From Prostheceraeus crozeri (lineage: Eukaryota > Platyhelminthes > Polycladida > Euryleptidae), in the NCBI GenBank assembly GCA_907163375.1, contig CAJQUW010010381.1, positions 28,501 to 92,500 of the forward strand: a stretch of DNA of 64,000 nt, in the 5' to 3' direction. The notes under the pieces are model-generated. The model was not told the origin of the DNA. It ran no database searches and saw nothing but the letters and a program-made list of their open reading frames with translations. Below are positions 53,338 to 64,000 of the stretch, one piece after another. How positions within the stretch are numbered: the first letter of the stretch is position 1; the number at the start of each line of letters is the position of its first letter. The position numbers were made by a program, and so were the translations under genes.

Positions 53338-54626
53338 ATCGAGTTTCACTTCATAGTTTGATAAAGTGATATTGTCTGCGTTGCTTACTCAAATGTTAGT
53401 CGATTATTCTATAATCGATAATTAAGTGAATTTTTATTCGATATCAAAGATGATCTTTCAAAATATTGATGAATTTGAAATTGAAGTGCTTACGTGTTTA
53501 ATATTGGAAATCGACATTGATCAATGTTGGGATTATTAAAATGACAACTAGCCCCAAAACAGAGAGCTAACCCGATGTAGCTACTTCAGTAATACAAACA
53601 ACCTTATCTTGCATTTAAACAGAATTAATGAATATGAAGAATTCAATTCAAAAAATGAAAAATAATCAACGGTTTGATTTTTAAGAGTTTAGAATTAATG
53701 ATGTTATTCCGAACTTGCCCCAATGACCACACATAAATTTTGAAGGTGGTAATAAATGCTGCAGATCAATGCAATTCAATATATCAATCGTGCGTGCACT
53801 CGAAGAAAAACACAAACAAAATCAAACTTTTTCACGACTTTTCTTCAAACCGAATTTTCATTGGAAAATTCGATGAAAGCGTCGTGCTTTCAAACTTACA
53901 ATTCCTGGATCCAAACTCTGAGAAGCACCTAAAATAATAATCTGCGCATAAAAATTCCCCATTTAGAATATTTGATCCTAGATAATTACCTAATTAACTA
54001 ATGAATGATAATGATTGCATACCAACATGAAGGAATGTAGAAATACAATGAAAAGCATCTAAACTTCTTCAGCTTCATTGAGCTACCATGACTGTAGAAA
54101 CCAGTCCCGAATACTGCGGAGCACCCAACTATGAAGGCTCATACATAGTAGGCCTACTACTAATACAACACAAGCTTGATGCACTTCATTTCTTCTAGTA
54201 GAGTATGAAACAGAAAGAATTTCTCGTCAAATTGCTCCGTACTTTCGAGTCAATGGAGACCATTGCGAGCTACCCAAAATATGAATCTGTACATTTAACT
54301 TAACCAGAAGAGTACAAAATACCTTGCCGAATGTATGCTGCATTTGAAAAGTGGAAAACATCAGAGTTGCACACATGCAGGGTGCGGCATAAAAAACGTG
54401 ATTATATTTTATTAAACCATAGTGAAGAGGGAGTTATCTGTAATACGGGATATAAAAGCATGGTTATCTCGAGCTTCCGGGATATATTTTAAGCACTTTA
54501 ACACCATAGCACTAAAATGTCTATGGTATACGAGTTATGCCATAGAACGTAAAAATATCAAAATACATCAGAAAAATGTAGATGCGTAACATCGAAACTC
54601 AACTCCAGTAAAATGTATAAGGTAAG
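53338..54626. other. No gene; lone element terminus at 54378
   Basis: CAGGGTGCGGCATAAAAAAC at 54378 resembles a Tc1/mariner terminus without a partner in the window. A frame at 53740-53937 ends FLDPNSEKHLK, which faintly resembles the segment before a caveolin core, but has no donor site. Confidence 0.35.
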
Positions 54627-55957
54627 TCAATTGTTATTTTTTATAATGACATTACAACCATTGTTAAAATTGAAAGTTATGTTTGGTCTCATTGCAGTTG
54701 ATGCATTCGTTGTTGATACGCTTGCCATTTCACAAATTTTCTTACTATCTAAAATAGCTGAGCAGTTCGACAACAGATAGTCGTTAGTTCGTTTGTAGTT
54801 GCGAACTTCAACAGCACTTTGATGCCCGGTTTGCTCCATGATGAATTGTTCATCGACATTCGATTGATAAAGCGACTCGCACAGGTAGCTCTGAGACTAT
54901 GGTTAGTTTTTCTGCCATCAATTCCAGACAGAGAACAGATGTCTTTCATAAATTTACTCAATGAATTTTTGCCAATCGGTCTGGTTGAAAACCAGCATCC
55001 ATCTTTCGGTTCTTTGAGCGGCTGCAGATAAAATCGCGTTGTTCTTTTCGGTCGAACTGAGATAAACTTTGTGAAAATATCGATGTGACTTTTCCTCCCG
55101 TCGCTTGAAACATTTACAAAATGAACAACTTTCTTTGGAGATTTTCGCATATCCCTTAAACCTCCAATAAATGTCTTGGAAAATTTCTCACTGTAAATGA
55201 GGCAGCGTTTACCGTTTCTTTCTGTCGCTTCGAATTGGTCAATTGTCAACTCAGTGTGCTCACTTCCACCTCTTAAAGCGAAATGTATTCCATTTAGGTA
55301 GAACAGCGTCTTGATTAGCTGCGAAGGACTTTCATCTCCGAAAACAGAAGTCCACATCTTCTTTTCTTCCTCTTCTGAAATGATTTCTGCGTGTTTGCGC
55401 TGCAGCCCTACACCATTTCTCGTAGCGATGTTCATCGCAGCATCCAAACTTCGTGTTATGAGATGAAACTTATGTTCTTTGAAAAAGTCCACACTTCGAT
55501 TACCATCCAGATTGATGTGACGCTGAATCCCGGAAATAATGCTGACGAGACTAGTTGGAGAATAGCATCCTCCGCCATCTTTTCTTGTTTCATGAATGAA
55601 GCGAGATACATTGTCAATACGTTGTTCATCGGTCAAATTTTGTACTTGCACATCTGCATTGAACCTTTGCTTATACCAATACGTAAACATATTGATCGCC
55701 CACCTATCACGTTTGACTGTGTTCTTCGGGATTACCTGATTGTTCGTGTCATTAATGCTGTCGATTTCAACAAATCTGTGCTGTTGCTGATTTTTGCTTC
55801 TTGTTGACATTTGGTTGTTCATATCAGGAAATTGAATTTCACTAAAATTGCAATTTTGGTCGTATGATGTTTCATTTATCATTCGTTGAATTTGCTCTTC
55901 GGAGAGTCCGCTGATCACAGGATGCCTATCAAAATTCAGCATACCATTCCAAGCCAT
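54627..55957 (-). pseudogene. Crypton-type tyrosine recombinase (DUF3504), one frameshift
   Basis: From the ATG at 55957 (MAWNGMLNF) the frame has a SAM-like core-binding domain (KNTVKRDRWAINMFTYWYKQ to GIQRHINLDGN), then the catalytic domain: box I NGIHFALRGGSEH with its Arg, box II NHSLRATCASRF (H-x-x-R). At about 54845 one frameshift leads into FIMEQTGHQSAVEVRNYKR, with G-H and the catalytic Tyr. Such recombinases move Crypton DNA elements through a circular intermediate and gave rise to host genes such as ZMYM and QRICH1. The frame would continue a few residues more to the right into the mariner terminus, which is an insertion boundary. Confidence 0.78.
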
Positions 55958-56398
55958 GGTTATGATTAAATGACTATGCGCAATCTCATAATATTCTTTG
56001 CAATTTGAATATAGTATTGAATGAAATAGCGTCCGGGATTTATTTTTTGTCCGGAATACAAGGTGTTTCAAAAGTAGGCTAACAGTAGAAATTGGCCTTG
56101 AAAAGCTATGTCTTAATGCTATAGATTAATAAGCTATGTCATAATAATCTTTTTCACGATGCCACAGATAGCTAATATGCCTTGTATTCGTAAGGGGCAA
56201 AAATTCAATATTCTTTGACATCGCGTAAATCATATTAAAATATCTCATGATCTCCAGTGTTTTCATGCCTACATATTTCACTACAACCCAATTTGAATCT
56301 ATACCGATCATGAGAAGTCGAATAACTATCCAACATCTATCAAAAAAAATTATTAGGAAACCATGTAAACAAGATAGTTGTTTCAGTGTTACTGCGGA

Positions 56399-56520
56399 GA
56401 AGGAAGAACAGCTGACATTCGAATGTCCTCCGCGCCCCTCAGCCTGGTGCACGAAGACGCTGTCGTCAACACAAGACAGGGAGGCGAAGAAGGAAGAACA
56501 GCTGACATCCAAATGTCCTT
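56399..56520. repeat. Short direct duplication GAAGGAAGAACAGCTGACAT
   Basis: GAAGGAAGAACAGCTGACAT occurs at about 56399 and 56488, each followed by a variant of TCGAATGTCCT. Confidence 0.85.
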
Positions 56521-56535
56521 CACCTTTGTTAATTC

Positions 56536-56593
56536 CAGCCTCCTCTTAGACCATCGTCAGAAGCTTCTGACGATGGCCTAGAGGAGGCTGAAA
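56536..56593. repeat. Near-perfect hairpin with hammerhead-like core
   Basis: CAGCCTCCTCTTAGACCATC and GATGGCCTAGAGGAGGCTG form a 26-bp stem with two mismatches around CGTCAGAAGCTTCTGACG. The right half also reads CTGACGA, TGGCCT-AGAGG-AGGCT and GAAA, i.e. the boxes and stem II of a hammerhead. Confidence 0.7.
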
Positions 56594-56739
56594 TTAATAA
56601 AGGTATTAACATTAAAACAACTACCATTTTGTTTGCTTGGTTTCCTAACAAAAAAATGAACAAATGAATAACCAAGGCCTATTCAACATATCAAAAAATT
56701 AATCAACTTAAAGTTGCAAAAATTCACGAACGCAAATGC

Positions 56740-57785
56740 TCAAATGTCCACCATGGACATCGGCACATTCTTGTAGTCTTCGGCCACACTGTGGCACACA
56801 GTTCTGCATAAGTTCCTGTCATCACTGATCTCTTGACAGGCATCTGTGATGTAGGAGCGGAGTTGAGAAAGTGTGTGAGGTTTTCGTCCGTACACTTTCT
56901 CCTTTACAACGCCCCAAAAGAAAAAGTCCATCGGAGTTAGATCGGGAGAGCGAGGAGGCCAAAGGATGCTACCACATCTCCCGATCCACTTTCCTGGAAA
57001 AGTGTCATTCAGATAGCTTCTGACACTCACTGCAAAATGCGCTGGTGCACCATCCTGCTGAAAGTACAGCTCATTGAAGTTGTTCAATGACTGCATCTCA
57101 GGAATCGCAAAGGATTGGAGCATTTGAAGGTACACCTCAGCCGTCACAATTCTTTCAAAAAATACTGGCCCAATCACACCGTTGCTTGACATACCGGCCC
57201 AGACGGTTAAGCCAGGCTGGTTCAGCTCATTTGTTGATACCATGTGCGGATTTTCAGGGAACCAGTAGACACAGTTATGTCTATTTACGTGACCTGATAG
57301 TTTGAAACTGGCTTCGTCAGACCAAACTATCTTGTCAAGCAAATCTGGGTTCTCCGAATTTCCGACAACATGAGCACAGCAAACTGCAAGCGTCGTTCAG
57401 CATCATCCGGTAGAAGGTGCTGCAACAGTCTGGGTCGGTATGGTTTCAACTCAACTTTCCTCATCAGTCTCCAAGTAGAGCTTAGAGAAATGTCCAACTC
57501 CAATGAGGCTCTTCTTGTTGACTTCTTCGGACTTTGAACAAATGTTTGGGCAACTAGCTCCTCGTTTGATGTTATTGAAACTGATCGAGGGCGTCCTGAC
57601 TTCGGTGCATTCTCTACCGAACCGGTCTTTTCAAATTTATCTCGAATGCGATAAATAGCAAATCTTGATGGAGGATTGCTGTGAAAGGCATCTCTCCATT
57701 CCATTCGCACCTTTTCAGCATTCTTGTTTTTCCAAAAGGATTTCAAAATCCATTTTCTCTGATCATCTTTTAGATGACCTGACAT
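56740..57785 (-). pseudogene. Mariner-type transposase, one frameshift
   Basis: The first piece (57785-57327) starts MSGHLKDDQRKWILKSFWKN and carries two helix-turn-helix regions (RFAIYRIRDKFEKTGSVEN, GRPRSV). The second (57342-56740) has the catalytic domain: IVWSDEASF, FQQDGAPAHFA and WPPRSPDLTPMDFFFWG, with 41 residues between the second and third Asp. One frameshift near 57335 separates them, inside the phrase preceding DLLDKIVW. Total about 345 residues, full length apart from that break. Probably recently inactivated. Confidence 0.9.
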
Positions 57786-58122
57786 GACAGAAGCAGCAAA
57801 TTCAAAAAAGCTTCAAGCTTGTTTAATTCACTTCAAGTCAAACTAACAGTGTTTGATTCAAATCAAATTAATTGAACATATCCATGTACGTAATGTCAGA
57901 TTGGTGCTATATCTTGTCCATGATAGATTTCAAAATTCCTTTGCCAATGGAATGCTACTGCATAAACTTCTAAATGATAGTAGCAATTACTTCGAAGTCT
58001 ATGGCTCATGTTGGACTGATCATGGATATCCATCGACTGATTCAGGTGTAAATCGCCAATAGAACGGTCAACATAGATTTCCTAGGGCAAAATCAACTGT
58101 TAGCCTACTTTTGAAACACCTT

Positions 58123-59230
58123 ATATCTAAATAGATCCCTGAAGGCATAGAAATTAACAATACCATAGAAAGTCCTAGAATGGAAATTGCATGAAAATTA
58201 TGGCACACTCCGGGGGAACTTAGTTGGGGCAAAAAGCAAATTTTGCGAGCTGGCTTTCTTGTTTTCTGGTTGGCATTTTCAATTATCAAGTCAATTTGTG
58301 ATCTGGATTGTTGCCCCTTGTCCAAAGATCATGTACACAAAAGCAATCATGAATTTACAAAATACTGCAGCGACAGGATGACAGAGAAGGAAATCCTTTA
58401 AAACGTCGTATACGCTCATCATTTTGAAATATCGGTCCTATAATCAATCAAGAGTATAATCAGACACATATGCAACTTGTAATGTCGATTTACAGAGCAT
58501 GCATTGGTCCAGCTTGAAATCAGAGGCCAAGAAATCTTACAGTATTCATTTTACTTTGAAGGATTCCCCTGTTCATTATATTTGAACAATTTTCAAAACC
58601 TTTGCATGCTTTTTCATATCAGAATCCAAAATATCATCACACTATATCACAAAAGTCATTTAGTGATTAATTGAAAAGTTCCAGCGACATTTCATTTATC
58701 TGTGAAATGATTGTCTGTAAAGAAACTTTCAGTGTGTTTATTCCAGAAAAAGCGCCACGTTTCTTAGCCGCTTGAAGAAGAAATTATCCAATAATTAGAC
58801 TTTCTATCAGTGAATTCTTCAGATGTTCTTAAAAATCAGTACACCGACTACTTTCAATTATGACTTTGTGAACCAATTTTTAATTCTCATTCCAATATTG
58901 AAACATTGGAAACTAGTTGTCAGTGACTGCTACAAATAGACACACTATATTAATCCATGGAAGAGTAGGCTATTTCACATGAAACAATGCCACCATCTCA
59001 CTTAAAATTCTCTTCATGAAAATCCTGCACTTTTCTGTCAACAACTTCCACAACCAACTTGGCGATTAGTTTGACTATGATATAATGTTTTAGATCGAAT
59101 CTGATCTACAAACCATAGATTTTTCCATGTGCCATCATTGTACATAGGCAAGATATCAAACTTCCATTCTAGTGTACGATTATCTACTTCTATGCCTGAA
59201 GGTGACATTTTGAATCCTATGGTTTAACAT
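58123..59230. other. No gene recognised
   Basis: Short AT-rich frames only. Confidence 0.35.
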
Positions 59231-59340
59231 AGATAACTCATGACCATGGAGTGAGATATCAAACTTAAATCCCTCCACAAACAGATAAACAGATACAGGG
59301 GATTTAAACAGATATCTCCCTCCAGCGTCATGAGTTATCT
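59231..59340. repeat. Imperfect palindrome (110 bp)
   Basis: AGATAACTCATGACCATGGA, GTGAGATATC and AAATCCC on the left pair with the inverse on the right (GGGATTTAAACAGATATCTC, CATGAGTTATCT). Arms are about 43 bases with a 25-base loop. Confidence 0.75.
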
Positions 59341-59506
59341 ACTACATGTAGCATAACTTTCTAATTATCCGACAGAAATTAACAAAAGGTCTCATTTTGA
59401 AGGTAATATACATCTTTATTAGCATAATCAACATAAAAGTGATTGCATTTGAGGATGAGAGTGCAATGTACATGCGAAGCAGAAAGGCTTGAAAGACAAA
59501 AATCTA

Positions 59507-61042
59507 GATGAAAAGAACAACGATTGAATGTAAAAGTCAACCTACTATCAATTCTCCACTTAAACGAAAATCATAATGGAGAAGTCTTTCTGCTGCAGAT
59601 GATCACACAACAACAATTGGGTGATGACTGGATCAACCTTATGCAGAAACGCTTAGTAGCCCAACACCAGAAACTTCGCATTTTCCTGCTTTATTTCTTC
59701 CAAAGTCTCCAGATCTGTTCCAAGTTAAACCCAAAACGTTTTCAGTCAGAAAAATGTCATCACACTTACTTTTCATGCATTCAATGAGTTCATGATCAAT
59801 CATTGAGCTGTTCATCCCGTGATCTCCTTATCCCTTTAACAACCTTTTAAGGGTCCAATGTGGATGTAATGTGGATGTAAGTGATGCAGACATTCTACGC
59901 ATCGTTTAGTTAACTATTTTTCTCTCTAGTACACTGTAAATCGCTGGATACGAAAATTACATGCAAACATATATCAAAATCACATACAATTTGAAACTAA
60001 CATCTAATACGAGATTCTCGTGTGCTTACAGAGATCTGGTATGTTTTTCATACCTAATCTCACTTACTTTCGTATGTGATTGGCATGTAGCGATACGAAC
60101 TATTCTATCTGTGATTGACTGTTTTACACTGAAAGACGAGTTGTTGGTATGTTTTATATACGAGACCCGATGCAAATTCATCATTATTCGTATGCCTCTG
60201 GTATGCATTTCGTATGTGTAGCTTTAAGTCACATAGCAAAAAATGTATGTATTACATATTGCTGTCAAATAACTTTTTTTGGTAATACCAGTCGTGAATA
60301 TTTTTGTTCGGTAGAGTGATATTTAACTAGATTAGATTCATTGTGAAGATTATGCTCCACGAGATTGTCGTCGTAGCTACTTGTCTAGCAACATTAGCAG
60401 GACGTTTAGTTAGCTCTACTTTATAAACCAAGTTGATAGACATCAATTCATTCAAACGATATCTTTCGTGCAATCATGTTGACTTATGTATCTCAAACAT
60501 AACTATTTTTGCGTTCATGAATTACAATGTGTTTTTATTTCGGATTGATAATATGCTTAATTTCAAAATTACATAATGCATAATTGTTGATGGTTAAATA
60601 CTTATTGATTATTCATGAAATGCCTTAGACTTGCGTGTATTAAAATCGAATTCAGCATTGAAAGTATGACTCTTGAATGTCATTATCCTACTACTTACAA
60701 AGCAGTAGTAACATTAGTGTGATCTTTATTGGCAAAAGGCCTTAAATCAGCGTACTTCTGACGTCAAGAGAAGACCAAGAGAATACAGAAATACACCAAA
60801 AAAGTATTTTGGTATGCATCCTTCGTATGTGATTAGTATTGAGCGATTTACAGTGTAATTGTGACATAATTCAGTGACAATATTGAACAAAAATTTCCAG
60901 CTATATACCCAAATGAAATTACTTCTCATTCTAAATACAAATTCTATTAACTGCAGCAGAAAGACTTCGCCATGAAGATTTTCGCTTAAATGGAAAATTG
61001 CAAGCAGGTTGACTTTTTCATTCAATCGTTGTTCTTTTCATC
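59507..61042. mobile_element. Non-autonomous element with ~95-bp TIRs, TA target duplication
   Basis: GATGAAAAGAACAACGATTG after TA at 59505 is matched by the inverse CAATCGTTGTTCTTTTCATC before TA at 61043. Similarity continues about 95 bases (AAGTCTTTCTGCTGCAG at the inner edge). No transposase. A second element (59932-60855) lies inside it. It resembles Tc1/mariner-type MITEs. Confidence 0.8.
59932..60855. mobile_element. Nested TA-flanked MITE (924 bp)
   Basis: Ends CACTGTAAATCGCT and AGCGATTTACAGTG, both flanked by TA (59930-59931, 60856-60857). The interior has dispersed CGTATGTG/GTATGCAT words. No coding capacity. Confidence 0.8.
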
Positions 61043-61044
61043 TA

Positions 61045-62390
61045 CAGGGTGAGTCAAAAAAAAAAAACGATTTATTTTTAAGTGGATATGAAACATGTTT
61101 GTTTTAGTGATAGAAATTCGTTACAAGTTCAGATATTAAGCATATGTCTTCAATTCAATTATGTACTAACTAGATTTGTTAAACATTTCTAATTATGTTA
61201 GATATCTGTGTTAACTTCTAATATTAGACAGATGATTTTACTGTCTATCAATCAACATAATACATTTCTAAATTTAAATAAGTAAGTTGTTTCTCGACAC
61301 ATGATATTGCATTCATCATATGATATTTCATTTCTCGATTTGCATTCATCAATATGGAACGCAAAGCAAAGGTTGTTGCATGGGCTATATCACTTATGAA
61401 AACACCAGAGAAGCCAGAAGACGATACGCGAAAGAATATGATGAAGAGGCTCCTCCTGAATCCACAATACGTCGATGGGTTTCTCGTTTCCTTGAATATG
61501 GTGACATCAATAAAAGGAGAGAAGGCAGTGGTAGATACCCGTTACCGCGAGTGGTGATGACAGTTTCCAGGAAATCAATCAACAATTGGAAGATAAACCG
61601 ACAGCATCGACTAGACAGATTGCTACGGAAACTGGTAACTCTCAGTCAAGTGTTGTCCGCTGTCTTCATAAAAATGGACTTAATCCATTTAAGGCAACAA
61701 AAGTGCAAGCTTTATCCAAAGATGACTGTGAAAGAAGATTAGAATTTTGCCAATGGTTACGTCGTAATCAAGAGAGTGACAGTGACTATAAGGAACATCA
61801 TATTTTCCGACGAAGCTGTTCTTCACGTCAACGGCATAGTGAATCTTCATAATCTCCACTTCTGGGCAACTGAAAACCCACACATGCAGATTGAAAAGCT
61901 GCAAGACCGACACTCGGTCACGGTATGGTGCATGGTTGGTCCGTCCGGCGTCTTGGCTTACGACATCAGCTCTGAGACTATGAATAGTGACCGCTACTGC
62001 ACAGTACTTCGAGAAAAGGTGATCCCTTACTTTCGAAAAAGATCGAATCGCAACAAACTTTATCAACAAGATGGAGCTCCGCCTCATTTCAGTCTCACCG
62101 CTCGGTCTTTGTTGGATGAGCATCTTCCAAACAGGTGGATCGGGAGACAGTGAACAGTTCGATGGCCACCAAGATCACCGGACCTCACTGTTTGTGATTT
62201 CTTTTTATGGGGAGCTCTGCGAGATAAAGTTTACAAACAGGCTCCAAGAACCGTGGAACAATTGAGAACAAGAATCGAAGATGAGCTGGGGACTTTCAAC
62301 CCGACAATGTTTCAGTCATCGTACGAGTCTTTCATTGAGCGATGCAATGAGTGCATTCAGTTGGACGGTGGTCAAGTTGAAGGTTAACAT
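61045..62390 (+). mobile_element. Tc1/mariner-superfamily element, right end missing
   Basis: Starts CAGGGTGAGTCAAAAAAAAA right after the TA that also ends the previous element. The first 11 bases equal those of the element at 46028, although the transposases differ. No inverse terminus was found after the gene, so the right end is lost or displaced. Confidence 0.78.
61354..62387 (+). pseudogene. Mariner-type transposase, several frameshifts
   Basis: Pieces in order: MERKAKVVAWAISLMKTPEK (61354), PPESTIRRWVSRFLEYGDIN in another frame, KPTASTRQIATETGNSQSSV (61586 on, helix-turn-helix), the catalytic start IIFSDEAVLHVNG (61800) with KLYQQDGAPPHFS (62058) in the next frame, and after a further break WPPRSPDLTVCDFFLWGAL and a C-terminus ending GGQVEG at 62387. 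At least three frameshifts. Clearly inactive. Confidence 0.85.
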
Positions 62391-62589
62391 TCAATTCGTT
62401 TATTATGAAATACCTTTCTTATGCATTCTGACAGTTCAGTTTCATGTTTAGAGTGATATTTAATAACTTTCGTTTTTGTCTTATAACTATGGGAAACTCT
62501 ATTAATGAGAATATTTCGGTCTTCTTTGGACTGATTTCGGGTAAATATTTACATGCATGAATATTTATTGAATCTTCTTGCTCATTACT

Positions 62590-64000
62590 TCACCATTGTT
62601 GGTATCTGGATGACGGCATCCTTGCTGGAAAGAAAGAAGAAGTTCTAAAGGCATACGAAGTTTTATGTTCGCAAGGTGGTGATATAGGACTGAAGCTGCA
62701 GACTAAAAAATGTGAACTGTTCGGTAAAGGCAACCTTGATGACTTCAGTCCTGACTTCTTAAAATCTAATTCAGCCAATTTCCAGGTACTTGGTTAGCCT
62801 GTTGGAGATCACAATTTCTGCTCCGAATTTATAGAGAATAAGCGTGTGAAATCCTTGCAACTGCTGAATTATTTCTCTCGGTTACGGGATCCACAAGTTT
62901 CTGTATCTCTGCTGAGGACTTGTGCCGGGTTCTGTAGGATGACTCATTTGACAAGAACTGTTCCCCCTAAATATACTGAGAAAGCATTCAGAGAGTTTGA
63001 CAAAGAAGTTCGAAAATGTCTAGAAGAAAGTATTGCCATTGAACTATCGGAAGAGGCTTGGATCCAATGCGAACTTAAAGTATGTTCTGGTGGACTAGGT
63101 GTTCGGTCGACAATGAAACATTCTTCAGCAGCCTATCTTGCATCGCTCAGTGCATCACTTCCCACTGCGAGTATCAGGAGCAATGCCACAACATACGACT
63201 CTAAGAGCAAAAACATCTTGCAAATGATTTCTTCATTTCATCGACACCTTCACAAAAACATCTGTCAACTTTCATTAATTCCAGACTACAAAAGACCTTA
63301 ATGACCAGTGCAAGTCCTGCACATCAAATTAGGTTACACTCGGTCATTCACCCGATGCGGCTAAATGGCTAACCGTTGTTCCATCACCTGGATTGGGTTT
63401 TCAGACTATCACCCGAAGAATTTCAAGTGTTGATAAAATGGTAGCTCGGCTTGCCAATGACGACTGGTAAAACTCTGTGTCCAAGATGTCCAGGAGTTTC
63501 ATTAGACCCGTTGGGCCATCACGCTTTGACATGTAAGCGGGGAAGCTTTGTGACAAGTCGGCATAATGCTCTGCGTGATCAGCTAAACCAAATCTGCGAA
63601 TGGGCAAACCTTCGACCTGCCATGGAAAAACCTTCGACCTGCCGGTTGTGGTCACTCCGACCCAAACAGAAGACCAGCCGACATTCTCCTGCCAGACTGG
63701 AGTCTTGGTCGTCCAGCAGCAGTTGACCTGACTGTTGTGCATCCGCTTATCAATAACACTGTTCCAGGAGCGAGCACAACGGAAGGGTCAACCTTGTTGG
63801 CGGCTGAAAAAAGAAAGCATACCTCCAACGACAACAAATGTGAGGAGCTTGGCTGGATATGCATTCCGATAGCAGTTACAGCCTATGGCTCATGGGGAGA
63901 AGAAGCTCTCTACACATTCTCTCGAGTTGCTTCCAGACTGTCCACTCAGACTTCAGTGACCTTTTCTGAGGCACGGAGACCATCATGAGAAAAATGTCCA
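62590..64000 (+). mobile_element. LINE with restriction-like endonuclease (R2/NeSL-type C-terminus), cut by window edge
   Basis: The plus strand encodes the RT active site (WYLDDGILAGKKEEVLKAYE at about 62600), then GLKLQTKKCELFGKGNLDDF, a thumb/linker region (62846-63301: RLRDPQVSVSLLRTCAGFCR, GGLGVRSTMKHSSAAYLASL), a CCHC finger (CPRCPGVSLDPLGHHALTC at 63477-63535), RHNALRDQLNQICEW, and after a frameshift the endonuclease strand AVDLTVVHPLINN (63720-63760) with WICIPIAVTAYGSWGEEALY. This order is that of non-LTR elements with a C-terminal restriction-like endonuclease. At least three frame changes or stops; 5' part absent. Confidence 0.78.

Larger units (their letters stand above)
56059..58122 (-). 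mobile_element. Tc1/mariner-superfamily element
   Basis: The left end, after TA, is CAAGGTGTTTCAAAAGTAGG and continues CTAACAGT. The right end is the inverse, ACTGTTAGCCTACTTTTGAA, ending ACACCTT at about 58122. The TIRs are about 26 bases. The transposase is on the minus strand, and a hairpin and short duplication lie in the left part (56380-56600). Confidence 0.88.

Noticed and set aside
53740-53937. Frame ending FLDPNSEKHLK, resembling the segment before a caveolin core
   Set aside because: It lies downstream of both caveolin exons, lacks a donor site, and the match is too short.
1-64000. CRISPR array, bacterial operon or novel prokaryotic defence system
   Set aside because: The repeats found are transposon arms, tandem duplications or microsatellites; spliced genes and animal transposons show eukaryotic DNA.

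Overview
The window looks like AT-rich nuclear DNA of a bilaterian animal, most likely a marine invertebrate. Evidence: spliced host genes (a neuropeptide F/Y precursor and a caveolin locus) sit in a sea of decayed transposons of kinds common in such genomes: Polinton, Penelope-like, piggyBac, Tc1/mariner, PIF/Harbinger, Crypton, hAT and pogo-like ends, and LINEs with a restriction-like endonuclease. No bacterial or viral-genome organisation is present. I cannot name the species.

Layout. 1-6.4 kb: the right part of a Polinton, all genes on the minus strand (capsid protein cut by the window edge, basic capsid-associated proteins, integrase with chromodomain, packaging ATPase, RING-like and unknown frames). 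6.6-8.1 kb: a ~327-bp tandem repeat and a pogo-like terminus. 8.5-9.3 kb: a large fold-back element. 9.7-12.1 kb, minus strand: a neuropeptide F/Y gene with two coding exons, conserved phase-2 intron and poly(A) signal; its intron carries a MITE. 12.8-15.4 kb: two Penelope remnants and a hAT-type MITE with 8-bp target duplication. 15.4-21.8 kb: mostly empty. 21.8-27.1 kb: a three-level nest, fold-back MITE > piggyBac > Penelope. 27.8-29.8 kb: two LINE remnants. 33.1-36.0 kb: a PIF/Harbinger element with TTA duplication, a MADF gene and a nested tyrosine-recombinase fragment. 37.6-38.3 kb: another Penelope. 46.0-47.8 kb: a mariner-type element with an intact 352-aa transposase. 51.4-53.3 kb, plus strand: two consecutive caveolin terminal exons. 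54.6-58.1 kb: a Crypton-type recombinase and a mariner with one frameshift. 59.5-62.4 kb: nested TA-flanked non-autonomous elements abutting a broken mariner. 62.6-64 kb: a restriction-like-endonuclease LINE running off the edge.

Host content is small but good. The neuropeptide gene encodes an 84-residue precursor: signal peptide, a 42-residue peptide ending RPRF, then GKR for cleavage and amidation, then a short acidic tail. The caveolin exons start in the same phase with almost the same bases, lie only 1.1 kb apart, and each has its own poly(A) signal, so they are either tandem genes or alternative last exons of one gene.
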